Source of the DNA: Caldimonas tepidiphila
GTDB taxonomy: Bacteria > Pseudomonadota > Gammaproteobacteria > Burkholderiales > Burkholderiaceae_C
Assembly (NCBI RefSeq): GCF_003569765.1
Contig: NZ_QXMG01000033.1
Span: forward strand, 1 to 63,968
Direction of reading: 5' to 3'
DNA length: 63,968 nucleotides
Position numbers and translations under genes: made by a program. The notes below the pieces were generated by a model. That model saw nothing but the letters and a program-made list of their open reading frames with translations. It searched no databases and had not been told where the DNA came from. Positions 57,814 to 63,968 of the stretch are shown here, piece by piece. Each line of letters starts with the position of its first letter. Position 1 is the first letter of the stretch.

Positions 57814-59223
57814 ATGGCCGCCCCCGACGACCTGACGCTGGTGCTCGACATCGGCAAGACCCGCGCGAAGCTGCTGATGGTGGCCGAGGACGGCGGGCTG
57901 CGCGCGCGCCACGAGCGCGCCAACCGCAGCGTCGCGTCCGCGCTCGGCTACCCGGCGCTCGACGTGCACGGGATCGCCGCCTGGATCCGTGAAACGCTGG
58001 CCGCCTCGCCGCTGGCGGCGCGCTGCCGGCGCGCGATCGCGACGACGCACGGCGCGGCCCTGGTCGCGCTCGGCGACGAGGGCTTGGCCTGGGAGCCGCT
58101 CGACTACGAGTTCGACGGCCCGGACGAGCTGGCCGCCGAGTACGACGTGCGTCGCGACGCCTTCGAGCTCACCCTCGCGCCCGACCTGCCCGCCGGGCTC
58201 AACGCCGCGCGGCAGCTGCACTGGCTGCAGCGCCGCCACCCCGGCGCCTGGGCCCGCACCCGCGTGCTGCTGCCCTACGCGCAGTACTGGGCCTGGTGGC
58301 TGTGCGGGGTGGCGGCGAGCGAGCCCTCGTCGCTCGGCTGCCACACCCAGCTGTGGCAGCCGGCGCGCGAGCGTTTCTCGGACTTCGCGCAGGCCGAGGG
58401 CTGGGCCGCGCGCTTCGCGCCGGTGGTGCCGGCCTGGCAGGTGCTCGGCCGCGTCACGCCGGCGCGCGCCGCGCAGCTGGGCCTGCCGGCGGACTGCGAG
58501 GTCCACGCCGGCGTGCACGACAGCAACGCCTGCCTCGCCCGCCACCTGCGCAATCGCGCCGCGATGACGCTGCTGTCCTCCGGCACCTGGACCGTGGTGA
58601 TGGCGCCCGGTGCGCCGCTCGACGGCCTGCGCGCCGCGGACGACATGCTCGGCAACGTCAGCGTGCTCGGCACGCCCACGCCCACCGCGCGCTTCATGGG
58701 CGGGCGCGAGTTCGAGCGGCTGCTCGACGGCGCACGGCCCGAGGCCGCGAGCCTGCAGGCGCTCGTGCGGCTCGTCGAGAGCGACACCGTGGCGCTGCCG
58801 GCCTTCTCCGAGCAGGGCGGGCCCTTCCGCGCGCGCCACGGCGAGGTCCGCCGCGGCGGGCAGGCGCTCGCCGGGCCGCTCTCGGCGCAGCTCGGCGAGG
58901 CCGCTCGCGCGACCCTCGCGGCGCTGTACTGCGCGCAGCTGAGCGCCACGCTCGTGACGCGGCTGCGCGGCGCCTCGCCGCTGGTGGTCGAGGGGCCGCT
59001 TGCGCACAACCCGGTCTTCCTCGGCGCGCTCGCCGCGCTGCTGCCCGGCCACGAGTGCTTCGCCAGCGAGGACGCCCTCGAGGGCACCGCGCGCGGCGCC
59101 TGGCTGCTGTCGCGCTGGAGCCGGCGCAAGACCTCGCCCGACGCGCTGTGCCGCGTCACCCCCTGTCCGGTGCCCGGCCTTATCCCCTACCACGCGCGCT
59201 GGCTGCAGGCGCTCGATTCCTGA
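57814..59223 (+). CDS. FGGY-family carbohydrate kinase, rhamnulokinase-like
   Basis: The 469-residue protein has the FGGY sugar-kinase features: LVLDIGKTRAKLLMV near the start, HDSNACLARHL (the catalytic Asp in HDSN), SSGTWTVVM, and MGGREFERLL. By context it phosphorylates L-rhamnulose, preparing it for the aldolase. The start is 4 bases after rhaM. Confidence 0.9.
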   Translation: MAAPDDLTLVLDIGKTRAKLLMVAEDGGLRARHERANRSVASALGYPALDVHGIAAWIRETLAASPLAARCRRAIATTHGAALVALGDEGLAWEPLDYEFDGPDELAAEYDVRRDAFELTLAPDLPAGLNAARQLHWLQRRHPGAWARTRVLLPYAQYWAWWLCGVAASEPSSLGCHTQLWQPARERFSDFAQAEGWAARFAPVVPAWQVLGRVTPARAAQLGLPADCEVHAGVHDSNACLARHLRNRAAMTLLSSGTWTVVMAPGAPLDGLRAADDMLGNVSVLGTPTPTARFMGGREFERLLDGARPEAASLQALVRLVESDTVALPAFSEQGGPFRARHGEVRRGGQALAGPLSAQLGEAARATLAALYCAQLSATLVTRLRGASPLVVEGPLAHNPVFLGALAALLPGHECFASEDALEGTARGAWLLSRWSRRKTSPDALCRVTPCPVPGLIPYHARWLQALDS

Positions 59224-59269
59224 TCCTGCCTCCCGATTCCCCACCCCCACCGACACCGCTGCGAACGAC

Positions 59270-60382
59270 ATGGCCGCCAACTTCCCGACCTCCCACACCC
59301 CCGCCCAGCTGCACGGACTGATCCATCGCCTGGTGCACCGCCTCGTGCACATCGAGGACAGCGGCGGCGACTTCCTGCTGCGGCTCGACGACGGCCGCGT
59401 GATCGACACCAAGGGCTGGAACGACTGGGAGTGGACCCACGGCGTCGGCCTCTACGGCCTGCTGCGCTACCACCAGATCTCGCACGACGCGCAGGCGCTC
59501 GAGACGATGAAGTCCTGGTTCGCCGAGCGCTTCCGCGCCGGCACGCCGACCAAGAACGTCAACACGATGGCGGCGATGCTCACGCTCGCCCACCTCTACG
59601 AGCAGACCGGCAACAGCACCTACCGCCCCTACCTGGAGGTCTGGGCCGAGTGGGTGATGCACGAGATGCCGCGCACCGAGGAGGGCGGGCTGCAGCACAT
59701 CGTCTTCAACAGCGAGAACCCGCAGCAGCTCTGGGACGACACGCTGATGATGTGCGTGCTGCCGCTGGCCAAGATCGGCCTGGTGCTGAACCGCCCGGCC
59801 TACGTCGAGGAGGCCAAGCGCCAGTTCCTGCTGCACGTGAAGTACCTCGCCGACACCCGCACCGGCCTGTGGTTCCACGGCTGGACCTTCGACGGGCGCC
59901 ACAACTTCGCGCGCGCGCTGTGGGCGCGCGGCAACAGCTGGGTCACGATCGCGATCCCCGAGTTCATCGAGCTGCTGGAGCTGCCGCCCGGGGACCACCT
60001 GCGCGAGTTCCTCGTCGGCACGCTGCGCGCGCAGGCCGAGGCGCTGTGCCGGCTGCAGGACCGCGAGACCGGGCTGTGGCACACGCTGCTCGACGATCCC
60101 GCGTCCTACGTCGAGGCCTCGGCCACCGCGGGCTTCGCCTACGGCCTGCTCAAGGGCGTGCGCAAGCGCTACCTCGACGCGTCCTGCCTGCCCACCGCGC
60201 TGAACGCGGTGCGGGGCGTGATCGAGCACATCGACGAGCGCGGCGAGCTGCGCCAAGTGTCCTTCGGCACCGCGATGGGCTCCGACCTCGACTTCTACCG
60301 CCGCATCCCGCTGACCGCGATGCCCTACGGGCAGGCGATGGCGATGCTCTGCCTGACCGAGTACCTGCACCACTTCATCTGA
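59270..60382 (+). CDS. Unsaturated rhamnogalacturonyl hydrolase, GH105 family
   Basis: The 370-residue (alpha/alpha)6 barrel enzyme has GWNDWEWTHGVGLYGLL, the catalytic-region WDDTLMMCVLPLAKIG near residue 155 (Asp acid), and RGNSWVTIAIPEFIELL. GH105 enzymes remove the unsaturated sugar from oligosaccharides cut by rhamnogalacturonan lyase. There is no signal peptide, so it acts in the cytoplasm after import. It is in the rhamnose operon, which links the operon to pectin side chains. Confidence 0.9.
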   Translation: MAANFPTSHTPAQLHGLIHRLVHRLVHIEDSGGDFLLRLDDGRVIDTKGWNDWEWTHGVGLYGLLRYHQISHDAQALETMKSWFAERFRAGTPTKNVNTMAAMLTLAHLYEQTGNSTYRPYLEVWAEWVMHEMPRTEEGGLQHIVFNSENPQQLWDDTLMMCVLPLAKIGLVLNRPAYVEEAKRQFLLHVKYLADTRTGLWFHGWTFDGRHNFARALWARGNSWVTIAIPEFIELLELPPGDHLREFLVGTLRAQAEALCRLQDRETGLWHTLLDDPASYVEASATAGFAYGLLKGVRKRYLDASCLPTALNAVRGVIEHIDERGELRQVSFGTAMGSDLDFYRRIPLTAMPYGQAMAMLCLTEYLHHFI

Positions 60383-60462
60383 TCTTCCGAGCCCCCGGCG
60401 AGGGGCGGCCGACGACGACGAGAGACGACACCCCGACTGAGGGAACGAGAGGAGACCGAGAC

Positions 60463-61770
60463 ATGATCCGACGCAGAACCTTCCTGGCCGCAGGCGCCGC
60501 GGGCGCGCTGGCCGCAGGCGGCATCCCGGCGGCGCTGGCGCAGGGCGCGCCCGCCACGCTGCGCTTTTCCTGGTGGGGCGGCAACGAGCGCCACCAGCTC
60601 ACGCTCAAGGCGATCGAGGCCTTCGAGGCCCGCCATCCCGGCGTGAAGATCAAGGCCGAGTACGGCGGCTGGCAGGGCTACCTGGAGCGGCTGACGACGC
60701 AGATCGCCGGCGGCACCGAGCCCGACGTGATGCAGCTCGACTGGGCCTGGCTGTCCATGTTCTCGAAGAACGGCGACGGCTTCCTCGACCTCGCGAAGCA
60801 TCCGGCGCAGCTCGGGCTCGACCAGTTCGGCGAGGACGCGCTGCGCGTCGGCAGCGTCAAGGGCAAGCTCAACGCGCTGCCCGCGTCCTTCACCGCGCGC
60901 GTCTTCGTCTGGAACCGCAGCGCCTTCGACAAGGCCGGCCTGCAGATCCCGCGCACCTGGGACGAGCTGTTCGCGCTCGGGCCGCAGGTGCGCGCGAAGC
61001 TCGGCGACAAGGCCTACGTGCTCGACGGCGACGGCCTCGACATGCTGCTGCTCGCGCACACCTACGCGCAGCAGAAGCACGGCCAGCCCTACGTGCACCC
61101 GACCGAGCCGAAGGTGGCGATGTCGCCCGAGGCGGTGCGCGACTGGGTCGCGGCCTACAAGCGCATCACCAGCGACAACGTCGGCGTGCCGCAGCCCTAC
61201 CGCGCCTCGCTCGGCGGCGCCGACAAGCCCACCGAGCAGCAGCCCGACTGGGTCAACGGCAACTGGCTCGGCTACTGCGCCTGGGACTCGGCGACGCGGC
61301 TGCGCACCGGTGCGCTCGCCGCCGGGCAGCAGGCCGAGATCGGCCCCTTCCTGACGCTGCCCGACGCGAAGTCCACCGGCATGCTCGGCCGCGCCGCGAT
61401 GGTGCTGGCCGCGAGCCGCAACACGAAGCATCCGCAGCTCGCGGCGCAGTTCATCGGCTTCCTGCTCACCGACGCGGAGGCCTCGCGCATCCTCGTCAAC
61501 AGCCGCGGCATCCCGCTGGCGCGCAGCCAGTTCCGCCAGCTCGTCGCCGAGAACCGCATCGGCGCCGTGGAGATGCAGGCCTACGAGCAGATCCGCCAGC
61601 TGCGCGAGGCGGGCAAGGTCACGCAGCCCTCGCCGCTGTTCGAGCACGCGCGGGTCAACAAGTTCGTGCGCGACGTCTTCGAGCAGGTCGCCTACGGCAA
61701 GGCGAACGAGGAGCAGGCCGCCGCCCGGCTGCTGGGCGAGGGCAACCTGCTGCTGGCGCGGGTGAAGTGA
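60463..61770 (+). CDS. Extracellular sugar-binding protein of an ABC transporter
   Basis: The 435-residue protein has a twin-arginine-like signal (RRRTFLAAGAAGALAAGG) and the family-1 solute-binding fold: LRFSWWGGNERHQLTLKAIEAFEARHPGVKIKAEYGGWQGYLERL, PDVMQLDWAWL, then NGNWLGYCAWDSATR. It likely binds rhamnogalacturonan oligosaccharides. No permease or ATPase gene is in the window, so they must lie beyond the IS or elsewhere. Confidence 0.92.
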   Translation: MIRRRTFLAAGAAGALAAGGIPAALAQGAPATLRFSWWGGNERHQLTLKAIEAFEARHPGVKIKAEYGGWQGYLERLTTQIAGGTEPDVMQLDWAWLSMFSKNGDGFLDLAKHPAQLGLDQFGEDALRVGSVKGKLNALPASFTARVFVWNRSAFDKAGLQIPRTWDELFALGPQVRAKLGDKAYVLDGDGLDMLLLAHTYAQQKHGQPYVHPTEPKVAMSPEAVRDWVAAYKRITSDNVGVPQPYRASLGGADKPTEQQPDWVNGNWLGYCAWDSATRLRTGALAAGQQAEIGPFLTLPDAKSTGMLGRAAMVLAASRNTKHPQLAAQFIGFLLTDAEASRILVNSRGIPLARSQFRQLVAENRIGAVEMQAYEQIRQLREAGKVTQPSPLFEHARVNKFVRDVFEQVAYGKANEEQAAARLLGEGNLLLARVK

Positions 61771-63011
61771 TGGCGGCCGCACAGCCCGGAAAGCGGCGGC
61801 TGGCGCTGGTGGGCCTCGGCCACCGCGGCGTCGGCATGTGGGGGCGGGAGCTCGTCGCCGACTACCACCCCTGGATCGAGCTGGTGGGCCTGTGCGACAG
61901 CAACCCGCTGCGGCGCGAGCGCGCGCCGGCGACGATCGGCATCGAGGTGCCGGTCTACGCCGGGCTGGGCGAGATGCTGCGCGACACCCGGCCCGACACG
62001 GTGATCGTCTGCGTGCCCGACGACCTGCACGACGAGGCGATCGTGCAGGCGCTGGAGGCGGGCGCCGACGTCATCACCGAGAAGCCGATGGCGGTCACGG
62101 CCGCGCAGTGCCGCCGCATCCTCGACGCCGAGCGGCGCACCGGGCGACGCGTGGACGTGGCCTTCAACTACCGCTACACGCCGACCTTCGCGAAGGTGAA
62201 GGAGCTGCTGCTGTCGGGGGCGATCGGCGAGCTGCAGTCGGTGGACTTCCACTGGTACCTCGACGTGCAGCACGGCGCGGACTACTTCCGCCGCTGGCAC
62301 GCGCGGCGCGACCGCTCCGGCAGCCTCTTCGTGCACAAGGCCTCGCACCACTTCGACCTGCTCAACTGGTTCGTGCAGGCGCGCCCGGCCGAGGTGTTCG
62401 CGCGCGGCGAGCTGCGCCGCTACGGCCGCCGCGGCCCCTTCCGCGGGCAGCGCTGCCGGGGCTGCGAGCACGCGGCGCGCTGCGAGTTCCACCTCGACAT
62501 CGGGCAGGACCCCTGGCTGCACGGCCTGTACGAGGAGGCCTCGCGCCACGACGGCTACCTGCGCGACGCCTGCGTGTTCCGCGAGGAGATCGACATCCCC
62601 GACACGATGAGCGCCTGCCTGCGCTACGAGAGCGGCGTGCAGGTGAGCTACTCGCTCAACACCTACATGCCGATCGAGGGCTACCAGCTCGCGCTCAACG
62701 GCCTGCACGGCCGCATCGAGGTGCGCCAGCACGAGCGCCACCCGTGGCCGCAGCCGCCGGCCGACGAGATCCACGTGCTGCCCAACCGGGGCACTGCGAC
62801 GCGGATCTGGGTGCCGCACGGGCCGCGCGGCCACTTCGGCGGCGACGCCGGCCTGCAGGACCGGCTGTTCAAGCCCGCGACGCCCGATTCCCTCGGCCAG
62901 CGCGCCGGTGCCGAGGCCGGGGCCTGGGCGGCGCTGTGCGGCGTCGCGGCGATGAGGAGCGTGGAGTCGGGCCGTTCCGAACCGGTGGCCCTGGGGACGG
63001 AAACGGACTGA
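61770..63011 (+). CDS. Gfo/Idh/MocA family oxidoreductase
   Basis: The 413-residue protein has an N-terminal NAD(P)-binding domain (LALVGLGHRGVGMW, then VITEKPMAV) and a C-terminal sheet with SGSLFVHKASHHFDLLNWF. A short Cys cluster (CRGCEHAARC near 228-238) is conserved in some relatives. It probably oxidises or epimerises a released sugar. It shares one base with the binding-protein gene (TGATG) and is the last complete operon gene. Confidence 0.92.
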   Translation: MAAAQPGKRRLALVGLGHRGVGMWGRELVADYHPWIELVGLCDSNPLRRERAPATIGIEVPVYAGLGEMLRDTRPDTVIVCVPDDLHDEAIVQALEAGADVITEKPMAVTAAQCRRILDAERRTGRRVDVAFNYRYTPTFAKVKELLLSGAIGELQSVDFHWYLDVQHGADYFRRWHARRDRSGSLFVHKASHHFDLLNWFVQARPAEVFARGELRRYGRRGPFRGQRCRGCEHAARCEFHLDIGQDPWLHGLYEEASRHDGYLRDACVFREEIDIPDTMSACLRYESGVQVSYSLNTYMPIEGYQLALNGLHGRIEVRQHERHPWPQPPADEIHVLPNRGTATRIWVPHGPRGHFGGDAGLQDRLFKPATPDSLGQRAGAEAGAWAALCGVAAMRSVESGRSEPVALGTETD

Positions 63012-63014
63012 GCG

Positions 63015-63485
63015 TCACGGCGTGCCGGCGGCGAGCCGCAGTTCCATCGGCACGAAGGCGAGGCCGCGCGTCTCGACGAGGGGTCCGGTCACGCGAAAGC
63101 CCAGGCGCTCGTAGAAGGGGAGCGCGGACCGGGTCGAATCGACCGTGAAGCGATCGCGATTGCCGGCCGCGAGCGCCGCCGCCTGCGCCTGCCGCCACAG
63201 CGCGCGGCCCGTGCCCCGACCCTGGAAGGCGGGGTCGACCGCGAGGCGGAAGAGGTGGCGGTGCTCCCTGATCGCGAGCATCCCGGCGAGGCGCGCTCCG
63301 GCGACCGCGACGTGGCAGACGACGTTCTCTGCCGTCAGGAAGCCCCGCACCGCCTCCGGCTCGAGCCCCTGCAGGAAGGCCTCGGCGCCGAGTCCTTGCG
63401 GATGCAGCGTGAAGGCAGGGGCGACGCGTTTGAGCAGCGCACTGATGTTCGCGGCATCGTCGGCCCGGGCAATGCGGATTTCCAT
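63015..63485 (-). CDS. GNAT-family N-acetyltransferase
   Basis: The 156-residue protein has the GNAT signature FRLAVDPAFQGRGTGRALWRQAQAAA (motif A Q/RxxGxG/A) and FYERLGFRVTG near the end. It begins MEIRIARADDAANI. The substrate is unknown. It converges with the oxidoreductase gene, only 3 bases apart. Confidence 0.9.
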   Translation of the reverse strand: MEIRIARADDAANISALLKRVAPAFTLHPQGLGAEAFLQGLEPEAVRGFLTAENVVCHVAVAGARLAGMLAIREHRHLFRLAVDPAFQGRGTGRALWRQAQAAALAAGNRDRFTVDSTRSALPFYERLGFRVTGPLVETRGLAFVPMELRLAAGTP

Positions 63486-63689
63486 CTTTTCCGATTCCTT
63501 GTCGTTGAATGGTCCCAATATGTGGGATGTCGAGTTGGATATTGTCCCGCAGACATTTCATTTCCTGCAGGTATTCAGTGTTCCAGTTTTTATGAAAATA
63601 CGGGTAATCAGGGCTCCCGGAATCGGTTTCCGTTTGGGGAGAATCCGTGGCGGCCCCGGGCCGGAAAAAACCAGGAGTGGAGAAAACAA

Positions 63690-63968
63690 ATGAAGTCGAT
63701 TCATCGTTCCCTGACGCGATTCGTCCTGACGCTCGGCATCGTGGGCATGGGCAGCGCCGGCGTGCAGGCCGCGCCGCTGGTGGAAGGGCAGGAGATCCCG
63801 CTGTGGCCGGGTGCCGCGCCCGGCTCGGAGAAGCTCACCACCTCCGCCTACGTCACCGAGCGCAGCCGCAATCCCTACAGCCCCGACCGCATCATCCAAG
63901 GGGTGGTCAAGCCGGCTTTGTTGCACAAATGGCAGCGAGGGCGCCGGGCGGGGCGTGGCTTGACAGCG
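63690..63968 (+). pseudogene. Secreted alpha/beta-hydrolase (xylan/pectin acetylesterase-like), truncated by IS
   Basis: The ATG at 63690 follows AGGAGTGGAG. It encodes a signal peptide (RFVLTLGIVGMGSAGVQA) and the start of a secreted esterase, with EIPLWPGAAPGSEK typical of the family before the first strand. Only about 75 native codons precede the IS at 63914. It is the likely acetyl-removal enzyme for rhamnogalacturonan and would belong to the same pathway as the operon upstream. The reading frame runs on into IS sequence to the window end. Confidence 0.75.
63914..63968 (+). mobile_element. Left terminal end of an insertion sequence (partial, runs off the window)
   Basis: The sequence begins GGCTTTGTTGCACAAATG, matching the opposite end of the element seen at 1-55 in 17 of 18 bases. 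A TTGACA box at 63960-63965 could be the -35 of the transposase promoter reading into the element, so this is probably its 5-prime end. It interrupts the esterase gene. Confidence 0.7.

Overview
The window is GC-rich chromosomal DNA with dense, tightly overlapping genes. The gene families (LivKGFHM-type ABC operon, hutU-H-G-I with divergent hutC, an HME-type RND metal pump, bacterioferritin, a MerR/B12-type regulator with a fasciclin partner, TrhO, RluA, YihY) suggest a betaproteobacterium, most likely Burkholderiales. This placement is inferred from gene content and protein style; there is no rRNA or tRNA in the window. I saw no CRISPR array.

Both ends of the window are the outer ends of an insertion sequence with near-identical terminal repeats (GGCTCTGTTGCACAAATG on the left read inward, GGCTTTGTTGCACAAATG on the right). 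Each cuts a gene: the third gene of an integrase trio on the left (1-534) and a secreted alpha/beta-hydrolase gene on the right (63690-63913). The window therefore looks like an IS-to-IS segment, possibly a contig that ended at repeated IS copies.

Region by region. 1-3.88 kb: remnant of a mobile element with three overlapping minus-strand genes (two tyrosine recombinases and a truncated partner), a leader region with five copies of a GTGGAC motif, and a junction inside a flavodoxin-like gene. 4.1-13.2 kb: housekeeping genes (Nudix-metallo-beta-lactamase fusion, MarC with a short coupled upstream ORF, a DinG-like helicase with a nuclease-like N-terminus, YihY, RluA, TrhO, a DUF2325 protein). 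13.2-15.6 kb: Fur box, bacterioferritin lacking the haem methionine, and a CarH/LitR-like B12 photoreceptor candidate divergent from a fasciclin protein with two matching palindromes between them. 15.7-24 kb: AsmA, two hydrolases, an SDR, and a PAS hybrid histidine kinase. 24.4-30.9 kb: complete five-step-type histidine utilisation genes hutUHGI with repressor hutC and two operator-like sites. 31-37.3 kb: small unknown and envelope genes (NUC1-type nuclease lipoprotein, trypsin-like protease, Spo0M-like protein, a membrane protein with a natural His run, a second SDR). 37.6-44.7 kb: an RND metal-efflux operon. 44.9-50.7 kb: an ABC uptake operon of the branched-chain amino acid class ending in an alpha/beta hydrolase, with a clear sigma-54 promoter and a perfect 8-4-8 palindrome upstream. 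51.1-53.8 kb: ilvD and a LysR regulator. 54-63.9 kb: a rhamnose/rhamnogalacturonan utilisation operon (aldolase-dehydrogenase, isomerase, mutarotase, kinase, GH105 hydrolase, sugar-binding protein, oxidoreductase) and the IS-broken esterase.

The three most interesting leads are the integrase-trio element with its GTGGAC array and flavodoxin insertion, the CarH-like regulator/fasciclin pair with TTTGTC-N3-GACAAA palindromes, and the sigma-54-controlled ABC-hydrolase operon whose activator and substrate are unknown.
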